Below, piece after piece: positions 1-6,874 of a DNA stretch of 22,917 bases. Source of the DNA: VMGX01 sp041658885. Lineage in GTDB: Bacteria; Patescibacteriota; Minisyncoccia; Phycocordibacterales; 21-14-all-36-13. The notes below the pieces were generated by a model. It saw only the letters and a program-made list of their open reading frames with translations. It had not been told where the DNA came from and ran no database searches. The translations under genes and the position numbers were made by a program. The DNA is taken from positions 1-22,917 of the forward strand of contig JBAZZJ010000008.1 of NCBI GenBank assembly GCA_041658885.1, written 5' to 3'. Within the stretch, counting starts at the first letter, position 1. Every line of letters begins with the position of its first letter.

Positions 1-4
1 TATT

Positions 5-20
5 AAACTTCTAATGGGGC
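5..20. repeat. Right end of a dispersed CCCYGT-type palindrome (partial)
   Basis: The stretch AAACTTCTAATGGGGC matches the right arm of the complete element at 13839-13949 (AACTTCTAATAGGG). The left arm would lie outside the window, so this is a partial copy. Confidence 0.5.
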
Positions 21-119
21 AGGCAAAAAATACACTTTATTCTTATTTATTAAGTGTATCAAATGTATAAGAATATGGAAATTAATGAAAAAATACTTGT
101 TGATAAGTTAACTTCCCTT

Positions 120-142
120 ACTTGGACACCGAGTGTCCAAGT
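120..142. repeat. ACTTGG-type hairpin repeat, copy 1
   Basis: ACTTGGACAC and GTGTCCAAGT form a perfect 10-bp stem around CGA. The 18-base stretch ACACCGAGTGTCCAAGTT recurs at 5289-5306, and a hairpin with the same outer stem but a different inner stem is at 5197-5221. It lies downstream of rny on the minus strand and could act as a terminator or RNA-stabilising stem. Confidence 0.6.
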
Positions 143-149
143 TTAAAAT

Positions 150-170
150 TACCAAGGGTTACCCTTGGTA
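150..170. terminator. Bidirectional hairpin downstream of rny
   Basis: TACCAAGGGT and ACCCTTGGTA form a perfect 10-bp palindrome around one base. On the minus strand it is followed by ATTTTAA, a weak U-tract. It is the nearest strong stem after the rny stop codon. Between it and rny lies a small GC hairpin (CTGCC/GGCAG, about 219-236). Confidence 0.5.
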
Positions 171-253
171 GTTTTATGCACACTAAAGCAGGGAGTTTTT
201 CAGAATTGAGATTTTATCTGCCTGTCCGGCAGACGGGGATTTGAGTTTTGAGA

Positions 254-1783
254 TTACCTCGCATATTCTATCACTCTCGTCTCGCGAATTACATTAACTT
301 TTATTTCTCCGGGGTATTTTAATTCTTTCTCAATTTTCAAAGCAATGTCGCGAGCAATTTTTTTAGCATCAATATCAGTAATTTTATCTGATTTAACAAA
401 AACTCTTATCTCCCTCCCTGCCTGAATTGCATAAGATTTTTCCACTCCTTGAATCTCATTCGCAATTGCTTCCAGATCAGATAGTCTCTTCAAATAATTT
501 TCTACAGAATCTCTTCTTGCACCGGGCCTGCTACCAGAAACTGCATCCGCAACCTGAACAATTATTGCCTCAACTGTTTCGTAAGGATATTCCTCGTGAT
601 GAGATTTCATTGCATCAATTACAGCCTTATCAGCACCAAATTTTTGTAATATTCTTATTCCTATCTCAACATGTGTTCCCTGTATTTCGTGGTCAACAGC
701 CTTTCCTATATCATGAAGAAGCGCACCCGCGCGAGCAACTTGAACATTTGCTCCTAATTCTTCTGCAAGCATTCCTGATATGTGAGACATCTCTATTGAG
801 TGTTGCAAAACATTTTGCCCATAACTTGTTCTGAAATAGAGGCGACCCAAAATAGATAATATTCTTGGGTCAAGATTATAGACGCCACAATCATACGCGG
901 CTTGTTCTCCTTTTTCTTTAATTATTTTATTTATTTCTTCCTTTGCATTTTCAACCATTTCTTCAATTCTTGCCGGTTGTATTCTTCCGTCCAAAATCAA
1001 ATTTTCAAGAGCCAAGCGTGCAATTTGTCTCCTAACTGGGTCAAAAGAAGAAATTACAACCGTCCCCGGAGTATCGTCTATTATTACTTCAACTCCTGCA
1101 GCTCTTTCAAATGCCTTTATATTCCTACCCTCCTTCCCTATTATCTTTCCTTTTATGTCGTCAGAAGGAATAGTAACTGTAGTCGCCATTACATCTGAAG
1201 CAACCGAGTTTCCTAATCTATGTATTGTGCTAACTAAAATATCTTTTGCTTTCTTTTCGAGTTTTTCGTTTCCAGACATCTCAAGTTTTTGCATTCTTAT
1301 GTTTACATCTTCTTCGTATTGTTTTTCAACAACTTTGAATAATTCCTCCTTTGCCTCTTCTTTTGTTAGACCTGCAACTTTTTGAATTTCTTTTTCTTTT
1401 TCTTCAACAAGTTTTTCTATTTTGTCTTTCGTAGTTTTTATTTCGTTTATTTTTCCTTTTATATTTTCAACCTCTCTGTCTATATCAACTTGTCTGTTAT
1501 CCAGAAGTTCCTCTTTTTTTATTAAACGATCTTCCGTTTTTTTAAGTTCTTTTTCTTTTTCAAAAACCTCCTTTTTAGAATCTTCCGAGACCTTCGCCGA
1601 TTTTTTTTCTGCTTCTGTCGTTATTTTTTTTGCCTCTTCCTTTGCTTCCAACATCATTTTCTTGATTTCTAATTCCATGGACCCCCTTTTCCCTAATGTT
1701 AAGATCCATCTCAAAAAATAACCAAGAGCAATACCAATGAGCCCGGCAAGACCCGCAAGAAGCATAGCTATTTTTAATGACAT
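254..1783 (-). CDS. rny: Ribonuclease Y
   Basis: This is the membrane-anchored endoribonuclease that starts mRNA decay in many bacteria. The 509 residues show the full family order: an N-terminal membrane helix (about residues 5-24), a long Lys/Glu-rich coiled coil (about 30-165), a KH RNA-binding domain with the GKEGRN loop (about 215-245), and an HD phosphohydrolase domain with the metal-binding pair H357-D358 in LLHDIGKAVDHE. The length is normal for the family (about 510-520). A GGAG lies 12 bases before the ATG, too far to be a good Shine-Dalgarno, and TATAAA lies close to the start, so initiation may be nearly leaderless. It is transcribed alone, with a long AT-rich gap upstream. PNPase, a frequent degradosome partner, is encoded at 17.9 kb. 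The assignment is secure. Confidence 0.97.
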   Translation of the reverse strand: MSLKIAMLLAGLAGLIGIALGYFLRWILTLGKRGSMELEIKKMMLEAKEEAKKITTEAEKKSAKVSEDSKKEVFEKEKELKKTEDRLIKKEELLDNRQVDIDREVENIKGKINEIKTTKDKIEKLVEEKEKEIQKVAGLTKEEAKEELFKVVEKQYEEDVNIRMQKLEMSGNEKLEKKAKDILVSTIHRLGNSVASDVMATTVTIPSDDIKGKIIGKEGRNIKAFERAAGVEVIIDDTPGTVVISSFDPVRRQIARLALENLILDGRIQPARIEEMVENAKEEINKIIKEKGEQAAYDCGVYNLDPRILSILGRLYFRTSYGQNVLQHSIEMSHISGMLAEELGANVQVARAGALLHDIGKAVDHEIQGTHVEIGIRILQKFGADKAVIDAMKSHHEEYPYETVEAIIVQVADAVSGSRPGARRDSVENYLKRLSDLEAIANEIQGVEKSYAIQAGREIRVFVKSDKITDIDAKKIARDIALKIEKELKYPGEIKVNVIRETRVIEYAR

Positions 1784-2390
1784 AATTTTTTATAGCTCCA
1801 ATTTAGTTTTTTTGATTTTTATAGACAAACAAAATCTCTGGAAAATTAGAAATTTTTTCCTTTTTTAATTAAAAGTGCCAATCTTTTATTTTCTACAGAG
1901 AACAAAAACATGTTTAAAAATTTAAATTTTTTGAGAGTTTTTATTGTTTGTTTTATATTTGCTTGACCCGTTAGAAATTTGTTTTGAACACGACTTGAGA
2001 ATGTCTAGAGCCGCCAGGCGAATTCGTTTTCGCACGATGACAAAAGTATTTTCTCTCAATGAATTTCTAACTGGGGACTATTTTATTTTCAGTATTTTTC
2101 TATCTTTTTTGAAAAATCAGTAATATTCAGAATAAAAAACTAAAGTGAAATCTCATTTAATCCTTTAATGGATTAATAGTATAACAATTAACGAAATTTG
2201 TCTAATTTAAATTTTGTTATTGAATTTCTAAATCGTCTTGTTGTTACTACCTATTTAGGAGTTCTGAAAAAGAACCTTATTTATAGCTATTTTTTTGCTT
2301 AAATTTGTTTGTGTGTGTATTTTGTTCATATTTTATTTTTTTATCTTTTGCTTTTTAGTTTTCTTGTTTTTTTGCTTTTTTGTCTTTGTA
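1784..2390. other. Long AT-rich intergenic region with one palindromic element
   Basis: No convincing gene is visible on either strand. The region separates the divergent rny and HU genes. It contains the large palindromic element at 1966-2076 and T-rich plus-strand tracts with repeated GCTTTTTTG-like words at about 2280-2395. Similar T-rich words form the loop of the hairpin at 22075-22182. Confidence 0.6.
1966..2076. repeat. Dispersed palindromic element, long form
   Basis: The ends are ACCCGTTAGAAATT and AATTTCTAACTGGGG, an inverted pair of about 12 bp. The interior carries GCCGCCAGGCGAATTC, closely matched by GCCGTTAGGCGAATTC in the element at 13839-13949. These two therefore form a subfamily with a shared core as well as shared ends. 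No open reading frame is present inside. Confidence 0.7.
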
Positions 2391-2418
2391 TTGCCTAAAA
2401 TATGGCTTAATGTATAAT
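2391..2418 (+). promoter_or_regulatory. Promoter of the HU gene
   Basis: TTGCCT (2391-2396) and TATAAT (2413-2418) are separated by 16 bases. A start near 2425 would give an unusually long leader of about 97 bases for this genome. Confidence 0.6.
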
Positions 2419-2432
2419 AGGTCTGTAATTAA

Positions 2433-2502
2433 AAGACTCCTGCGAGAGTATCGTCAAGAGTCAACAATAGGTCGAATGTGTACACATTCTTTTTATTTTA
2501 AA
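2433..2502 (+). promoter_or_regulatory. Structured leader of the HU mRNA, possible attenuator
   Basis: GACTC (about 2435) can pair with GAGTC (about 2458). Then comes the perfect 16-base palindrome GAATGTGTACACATTC (2474-2489) followed at once by TTTTTATTTT, the layout of an intrinsic terminator placed before the start codon. No Shine-Dalgarno lies before the ATG at 2522. Confidence 0.4.
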
Positions 2503-2521
2503 AGTCTAAGAAAAAAATATT

Positions 2522-2794
2522 ATGAATAAACAAGCTATTGTCGACAAAGTACATGAAATCCTAGGTGGAACAAAGGTTCAATCAGAAAAAATTGTTGACG
2601 TTGTGGTTGATAGTATTATAGAAACTCTTAAAAAGGGCGGCGAGGTTTCTATCGCAGGTCTTGGAATTTTTTCTGTTAAAGCACGAGCTGCTAGAACAGC
2701 AAGAAATCCTAGAACAGGAGAAACAATTCAGGTTTCTGCAATGAAAGTTCCAAAATTCAGAGCAGCAAAAGGATTGAAAGACGCTGTTAAGTAA
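2522..2794 (+). CDS. HU-family DNA-binding protein
   Basis: This 90-residue nucleoid protein has the normal family length. It starts MNKQAIVDKVHE, has the helical dimer core, the GEVSIAGLGIFSVK strand, the DNA-minor-groove arm with RTARNPRTGE, and the C-terminal FRAAKGLKDAV helix. It is expected to bind and bend DNA without sequence specificity as a homodimer. No Shine-Dalgarno is visible; the leader is long and structured. It is a single-gene transcript ending in a strong terminator. HU and IHF subunits cannot be separated on this evidence, though a lone copy of this type is usually HU. Confidence 0.95.
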   Translation: MNKQAIVDKVHEILGGTKVQSEKIVDVVVDSIIETLKKGGEVSIAGLGIFSVKARAARTARNPRTGETIQVSAMKVPKFRAAKGLKDAVK

Positions 2795-2802
2795 TTGAAT
2801 CT

Positions 2803-2845
2803 AAAAACAAAAACCATCTTTTCGCGAAAGGATGGTTTTTGTTTT
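2803..2845 (+). terminator. Terminator after the HU gene
   Basis: AAAACAAAAACCATC pairs perfectly over 15 bp with GATGGTTTTTGTTTT. The inner part is TTTTCGCGAAA. The T-rich 3' arm serves as the U-tract, and the symmetry suggests it can act in both directions. Confidence 0.85.
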
Positions 2846-2920
2846 GTGTATTTTCATAAGCAATTAAAAAGAACCGAGCTTATTTAATAAGTTTGGTTGT
2901 TTTGTTTTTATGATTTTGCT

Positions 2921-2954
2921 TGCCCCGTGAAATGCAAGGCATATTTCACTGGGG
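2921..2954. repeat. Dispersed palindromic element, short form
   Basis: TGCCCCGTGAAAT and ATTTCACTGGGG flank nine bases. It is followed by three tandem TGATTTTG-like units (about 2955-2977) that supply the -35 region of the next promoter. Confidence 0.7.
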
Positions 2955-2959
2955 TGATT

Positions 2960-2987
2960 TTGTGATTTTGTGATTTTCGTGTATACT
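2960..2987 (+). promoter_or_regulatory. Promoter of the small gene at 3029
   Basis: TTGTGA (2960-2965) and TATACT (2982-2987) are 16 bases apart. The -35 hexamer lies within TGATTTTG tandem units next to a palindromic element. Confidence 0.45.
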
Positions 2988-3028
2988 ATCCTTAAATTAG
3001 ATCTTTAAACAACTAGGAGAAACTATTT

Positions 3029-3241
3029 ATGTCCATAACTAAGGAAGAAAATGAGAAAATCGTAGATTTGTTTTCTGAAAAAGAAATAAAAGACCCATTT
3101 GGTCCTAATCCGAGGCCAGAAAAGAAACCCACGCAACAAAAAAATGTTCAAGAAGAAACATGTGTTAATTCAGAAATTGAACGAATATTCGCGAGAGAAC
3201 GAACTTGGGGTGATTTTTGGAAAGTGGGATTTTTTAATTAG
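3029..3241 (+). CDS. Small hydrophilic hypothetical protein
   Basis: This 70-residue protein is highly charged with no membrane segment. It contains a Pro/Lys-rich stretch (DPFGPNPRPEKKP, about residues 22-34) and ends in aromatic residues (WGDFWKVGFFN). The gene status rests on a good Shine-Dalgarno (AGGAGA at 3015-3020, eight bases before ATG), a plausible promoter and an intrinsic terminator right after the stop. I do not recognise the family. It belongs to the class of small orphan genes in this window that carry strong Shine-Dalgarno sequences, unlike the housekeeping genes. Confidence 0.65.
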   Translation: MSITKEENEKIVDLFSEKEIKDPFGPNPRPEKKPTQQKNVQEETCVNSEIERIFARERTWGDFWKVGFFN

Positions 3242-3250
3242 TTTTTCATA

Positions 3251-3275
3251 GTCGCCTTTGTGCGGCTTTTTATTT
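3251..3275 (+). terminator. Terminator after the small gene at 3029
   Basis: GTCGC pairs with GCGGC (one G-U pair) across a six-base loop and is followed by TTTTTATTTT. Confidence 0.7.
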
Positions 3276-3294
3276 TGGTGCGGGTACGGAGAAT
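3269..3294 (-). repeat. Distal copy of the tRNA-Gly(UCC) 3' end
   Basis: Twenty-six bases are identical to 3457-3482, which covers the 3' acceptor strand, the encoded CCA, part of the T arm and the 3' flank of tRNA-Gly(UCC). The copies are 188 bp apart in the same orientation, an att-like arrangement. The rest of the tRNA is absent here. Confidence 0.8.
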
Positions 3295-3456
3295 ATATCA
3301 CTCTCATGGATTTTTGTTTCGTATTTCATACTCACAAAAATCTCATTCGCTCGATCCCCACTCGCGCCGTCGCCTTCGGCGAATTTCATCGGCACTCGGT
3401 TCGATTCTCTTACTCTGCTACAAAAATATAATCCACAAACGCTTCGCGTTTATTCC
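3295..3456. other. Non-coding hairpin-rich module between tRNA-Gly 3'-end copies
   Basis: No gene is supported. Visible stems are GATTTTTGT/ACAAAAATC (about 3309-3343), TCGCCTTCGGCGA (about 3369-3382) and AAACGCTTCGCGTTTA (about 3438-3453). TTCGATTCTC at 3400-3409 is a T-arm-like piece in the orientation opposite to the tRNA gene. Confidence 0.55.
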
Positions 3457-3463
3457 TTTATTT

Positions 3464-3537
3464 TGGTGCGGGTACGGAGAATCGAACTCCGATATTTTGG
3501 TTGGAAACCAAACATTCTGCCACTAAATTATACCCGC
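3464..3537 (-). tRNA. tRNA-Gly (anticodon UCC)
   Basis: Read on the minus strand, the acceptor GCGGGTA pairs with TACCCGC, the anticodon stem TTTGG/CCAAA encloses TTTCCAA with UCC at 34-36, and the T arm is GGAGTTCGATTCTCC. The tRNA body is 3467-3537, and CCA is encoded at 3464-3466. The other tRNA genes here lack an encoded CCA and so need the CCA-adding enzyme at 10.8 kb. Confidence 0.93.
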
Positions 3538-3573
3538 TTAAAAAGAAATATTAACAAACACCAATACAAAATC

Positions 3574-3608
3574 AACCCCGCCGTGTCTCTCAAAGACACG
3601 GCGGGGTT
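3574..3608. terminator. Strong bidirectional hairpin
   Basis: AACCCCGCCGTGTCT pairs perfectly over 15 bp with AGACACGGCGGGGTT around CTCAA. It lies 13 bases past the stop codon of the minus-strand small acidic gene and probably terminates it; GATTTTGT follows on that strand. Confidence 0.8.
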
Positions 3609-3620
3609 ATTTGTAATCTT

Positions 3621-3749
3621 TTAAAAATCTGATTCATCGTTTCCCACTAATTCTTCGGAATCATTATCTTCATCTTCTAAGAAATTTTCTTCCTTGTCCT
3701 CATCTAGTGTTTCATCGGCTGGAAGATCTTCAAAATTTTCTTCTGTCAT
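3621..3749 (-). CDS. Very short acidic protein (42 residues)
   Basis: ATG to TAA encodes 42 residues, nearly half Asp or Glu, starting MTEENFEDLPADE and ending NDESDF. There is no membrane segment or cysteine. A strong terminator hairpin follows the stop, and a palindromic element lies immediately upstream. No Shine-Dalgarno is visible. The biased, strongly acidic composition in an AT-rich genome suggests real coding, since random frames here give Lys, Asn, Ile and Phe. The family is not recognised. Confidence 0.5.
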   Translation of the reverse strand: MTEENFEDLPADETLDEDKEENFLEDEDNDSEELVGNDESDF

Positions 3750-3756
3750 AATTTTT

Positions 3757-3816
3757 ACCCTGTGAAATAAAAATTCTTTAGAATTTTATTTTGACAAATC
3801 AAAATATTTCATGGGG
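3757..3816. repeat. Dispersed palindromic element with two inner hairpins
   Basis: The ends are ACCCTGTGAAAT and ATTTCATGGGGT. Inside, TAAAAATTC/GAATTTTA and ATTTTG/CAAAAT form two further stems. The left end is eight bases from the start codon of the acidic gene at 3749. Confidence 0.7.
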
Positions 3817-3960
3817 TGAAATTAAATTATTAAATAAATTTAGACTATATAACATAATCTATTATTATAATGATAGCATACAACTATCTATTATGTCAAG
3901 CCCCCAATAATATAATATGCTATTATTATGATTGTAAATAATAATTTTGTAATTCTGCTT

Positions 3961-3993
3961 GTCCCGTAGTGAGCTTTGCTCCACTACTGGGAT
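3961..3993. repeat. Dispersed palindromic element, variant sequence
   Basis: GTCCCGTAGTG and CCACTACTGGGAT flank an AGC-TTT-GCT hairpin. The end structure CCCGTAG/CTACTGGG follows the family plan with a different stem sequence. It lies about 30 bases before the protease start. The preceding 140 bases are very AT-rich and include AATAATA/TATTATT (about 3907-3928). Confidence 0.6.
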
Positions 3994-4022
3994 GATTTTA
4001 ATTAGTATATTAAATAAGAAAT

Positions 4023-5171
4023 ATGTTAAATGAAAGAGTGGAAAGCATAATAAAATCCTATCTTGGAATATTGGTAATATTTCTTCTAATGGCAATTATC
4101 ATTGATATTTCCCAAGAAAAAGAAGTTTATATTAAAGAAGAACTTCCCTACAAAGAAATTTCTGGGGACGAAATTAAAACCTCAAATGTTAGTAGTACTA
4201 CTCCCGAACAAGCTGAAGAAAAAATTATTGAACAAAAAGAAGAAACTACCAATGCACAAATAAATACAGAAAACGTTACACAACCAACTATACCAATAGT
4301 TTTAAAGGGCGTTGTTTCGTTTCAAAAAATTAATGAATCGGCGCGAGAGTCTCTTGTAAATATTTTGTGTATGACAGATACGGGTGGTTATTTTAATCCA
4401 ATATCTGGAAGTGGGGTAATTATTGACCCACGAGGAATAATTTTAACTAACGCCCACGTTGCTCAATACTTTCTATTGAGAGATTACATAACAAAAGATT
4501 TTATAAAATGTTCAATAAGAATGGGAAGTCCATCAAAACCTTTATATGTTGCCGAACCTTTATATATTTCTGAAAGATGGATAACAAATAATTCAGAAAG
4601 TGTTACACAAAAAAATTATACAGAGAATGGGGAAAATGATTATGCGTTCTTAGTCATAACTGGCACAACAAATGAGGACAACAAACTGCCTGATTATTTC
4701 CCATACACAGATTATGAAACAAATAATAGCGAAACCAGCATCGGAGACAATGTTTTGATTGCGGGGTATCCCGCAGGATTTTTGGGAGGGATAACTATAC
4801 AAAAAGATTTGAATATTGTGACAACCATAGACCAAATAAAAAATTTTTACACGTTTTCAGAAAAAAAACTCGATTTAATATCTTTAGGCGGAACATTGCT
4901 TGCACAAAAAGGCTCTTCTGGTGGTGGAGTTATAAATAACGAAAATAAATTAATGGCCCTTGTGGTTACAACAACAGACTCAACTCTCACAGAAGAAAGA
5001 GATTTGAGAGCAATAACTCTTTCACATATAAACAGAACATTACAACAAGAGGTTGGAGCAGATATGAGAACATTCTTTTCTTTTAGTCCAAGAAAAACTT
5101 CCCAAACATTCAACGAAACAATCGCTCCAGCTCTAAAAGAAATACTCTTAAAAGTTCTAGAGAAAAATTAA
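4023..5171 (+). CDS. Membrane-anchored trypsin-like serine protease
   Basis: This 382-residue protein has one N-terminal membrane helix (about residues 12-28) and an external linker rich in Glu, Thr and Ser (about 30-90), followed by a chymotrypsin-fold domain. The catalytic triad is visible: H145 in LTNAHVAQYF, D206 in ENDYAFLVI and S299 in QKGSSGGGV. It resembles HtrA/Deg-type or related S1 proteases, but I see no C-terminal PDZ domain, so Deg itself is not claimed. A role in envelope protein turnover or processing is inferred. No Shine-Dalgarno precedes the ATG, and a TATATT/TATTAAAT sequence lies about 10-20 bases upstream, so the leader is probably very short. Two hairpins and a terminator follow. 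Confidence 0.88.
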   Translation: MLNERVESIIKSYLGILVIFLLMAIIIDISQEKEVYIKEELPYKEISGDEIKTSNVSSTTPEQAEEKIIEQKEETTNAQINTENVTQPTIPIVLKGVVSFQKINESARESLVNILCMTDTGGYFNPISGSGVIIDPRGIILTNAHVAQYFLLRDYITKDFIKCSIRMGSPSKPLYVAEPLYISERWITNNSESVTQKNYTENGENDYAFLVITGTTNEDNKLPDYFPYTDYETNNSETSIGDNVLIAGYPAGFLGGITIQKDLNIVTTIDQIKNFYTFSEKKLDLISLGGTLLAQKGSSGGGVINNENKLMALVVTTTDSTLTEERDLRAITLSHINRTLQQEVGADMRTFFSFSPRKTSQTFNETIAPALKEILLKVLEKN

Positions 5172-5196
5172 ATTAAAATTCCTGACTTTGAAACCT

Positions 5197-5221
5197 AACT
5201 TGGAAACTCTGTTTCCAAGTT
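5197..5221. repeat. ACTTGG-type hairpin repeat, copy 2
   Basis: AACTTGGAAAC and GTTTCCAAGTT form a perfect 11-bp stem around TCT. The outer ACTTGG/CCAAGT stem equals that at 120-142, while the inner ACAC/GTGT is replaced by AAAC/GTTT, so both arms changed together. A related fragment, ACACCGAGTGTCCAAGTT, is at 5289-5306. Confidence 0.65.
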
Positions 5222-5324
5222 AAAATAAAAGCGCTGTATGCGACACTTTTCGGTTAATCTGTTTCAATAAAATTATTAACCAATCTGAACACCGAGTGTC
5301 CAAGTTATAATTTTTTAAAGTCCA

Positions 5325-5359
5325 AAATGAAAATTGTCGTTAAACGACAATTTTCATTT
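5325..5359. terminator. Bidirectional terminator between protease gene and rarA
   Basis: AAATGAAAATTGTCGTT and AACGACAATTTTCATTT form a 17-bp perfect palindrome. It overlaps the rarA stop codon and separates two convergent genes. Confidence 0.8.
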
Positions 5360-6617
5360 AATCACTAAAAAATTTCTTATCTTTTATTTCTTCTGGTAAA
5401 TAAGTTTGTTTTGAATCATCTTCGGTGTGAGTATATTTATAATTTTTTCCGTAACCTAAACCTTTCATCAAACCAGTGGGTGCATTTCGTAAATGTAACG
5501 GCACCGGTAAGTTCATTGTTTCTTCAACAACCTCCTCCGCTTTGCAGAGTGCATCATATGACTTGTTTGATTTTTTTGCACTCGCTAAATAAACGACACC
5601 TTGTGCTAAATTAATTCTACACTCGGGTAGACCAATTCTTTCAACCGCATCAAAAACTGCATTAGCAACTACAAGCGCGTTTGTATCCGCATTCCCGATA
5701 TCTTCAGATGCAAGTACAACCATTCTTCTCGCAATAAATTTTGGGTCCTCTCCTGCCATAACCATTCTTGCGAGCCAATACAAAGCGCCGTCAATGTTTG
5801 AACCGCGAAGAGATTTTATAAATGCAGAAATTACATTATGATGTTCTTCCCCATTTTTATCATACTGAAGTGCCCTGTGCTGAAGAGCTTCCTCAATTAA
5901 TTTTTTATCTATTATAGTTTTGTCTTCTCTCTTGTAGTTTGTGTTTTTTACAGCAACTTCAATCGCATTAAGAATTGTTCGCGCGTCTCCATTCGCAGAT
6001 TTAATTAAAAATTCTTCAGCGTCTTTTTTAACTTCAACTTTTTCATTTCCAAATCCAAAATTTTTATCTTTCAACGCTCTGTCAATAATTTTTTTCAAAT
6101 CATCTTGTGAAAGTGGCTTCAAAACATAGACTCGCGAGCGAGAAAGCAGAGGAGAAATAACTTCAAAAGATGGGTTTTCCGTTGTCGCTCCAATAAGCGT
6201 AATTACTCCTTTTTCAATGTGAGGCAAAAGTGAATCTTGTTGTGCTTTGTTCCATCTGTGAATTTCATCAACAAAAAGAATTGTTTTTTTGTTATTAAAT
6301 TTTCTTTTCTCCTGTGCCTCTTTTATTATCAACCTTAAATCAGCAACACCAGAAGTCACGGCAGAAATTTCAACAAAGTTTGAGTTTGTCATTTCTGCAA
6401 TTATTTTTGCGAGAGTTGTTTTACCGCTTCCAGGTGGTCCCCAAAAAATTATTGACGGAATGTTGTCGTTTTGAATCGCCTTTCTCAAAAGCGAGTTGAG
6501 GCCAACGATATGTTCTTGTCCAACAAAATCATTAAGATTTTTAGGTCTCATCCTATCCGCCAAAGGGGCGTTTTTACTCATATCTTCATTAAATTTTTCA
6601 TCAAATAGATCTGACAT
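5358..6617 (-). CDS. rarA: Replication-associated recombination ATPase RarA (MgsA)
   Basis: This is an AAA+ ATPase of the clamp-loader clade that acts at stalled replication forks. The 419 residues show Walker A GPPGSGKTT (60-68), Walker B ILFVDEIH (113-120), sensor 1 GATTENPSF (143-151), an arginine-finger region LLSRSRV (157-163), and the C-terminal MgsA region with RGSNIDGALYWLARMV and the helical tetramerisation part. The N-terminus MSDLFDEKFNEDMSKNAPLADRM is typical. Length is slightly below the bacterial norm (about 430-445). A TATGAT -10-like hexamer ends nine bases before the ATG and no Shine-Dalgarno is present, so the mRNA is probably nearly leaderless. It stands alone between a terminator and an intergenic region. 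Confidence 0.95.
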   Translation of the reverse strand: MSDLFDEKFNEDMSKNAPLADRMRPKNLNDFVGQEHIVGLNSLLRKAIQNDNIPSIIFWGPPGSGKTTLAKIIAEMTNSNFVEISAVTSGVADLRLIIKEAQEKRKFNNKKTILFVDEIHRWNKAQQDSLLPHIEKGVITLIGATTENPSFEVISPLLSRSRVYVLKPLSQDDLKKIIDRALKDKNFGFGNEKVEVKKDAEEFLIKSANGDARTILNAIEVAVKNTNYKREDKTIIDKKLIEEALQHRALQYDKNGEEHHNVISAFIKSLRGSNIDGALYWLARMVMAGEDPKFIARRMVVLASEDIGNADTNALVVANAVFDAVERIGLPECRINLAQGVVYLASAKKSNKSYDALCKAEEVVEETMNLPVPLHLRNAPTGLMKGLGYGKNYKYTHTEDDSKQTYLPEEIKDKKFFSD

Positions 6618-6874
6618 GGCAATTTCATCATACTACAAAAATTCTCACTTAAAAGTCGGGGAATTATTTCTTTTCTAATACAAACATTTTGAGTAACTCT
6701 TAAAATATTACCAATTTAAGCCATATACCGTGTCCGAAATGTGCGTGACTTAACTACTTCTTGACATATTTATTTTAAGGTGTATTTTGTATATAGAATT
6801 ATGTACCTTAACAAACGCCCCAGCTCAATTGCATGGGGATATATACAAACAAATAAAAGAAAGGAAGGTATGCG
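6618..6874 (+). promoter_or_regulatory. Intergenic region with promoter for the 6875 gene
   Basis: TTGACA (6761-6766) and TATTTT (6783-6788), 16 bases apart, are the likely promoter. The leader then holds a CCCC...GGGG hairpin (about 6818-6838) before AAGGAAGG (6861-6868). The first 130 bases show nothing recognisable. Confidence 0.45.

Noticed and set aside
64..147. Possible 27-codon frame near the left edge
   Set aside because: Its end lies inside a hairpin repeat and there is no SD; too short to support.
3865..4095. Minus-strand 76-codon frame upstream of and overlapping the protease start
   Set aside because: It covers a palindromic element and the protease 5' end and has no SD or promoter; the protease on the other strand explains the coding signal.
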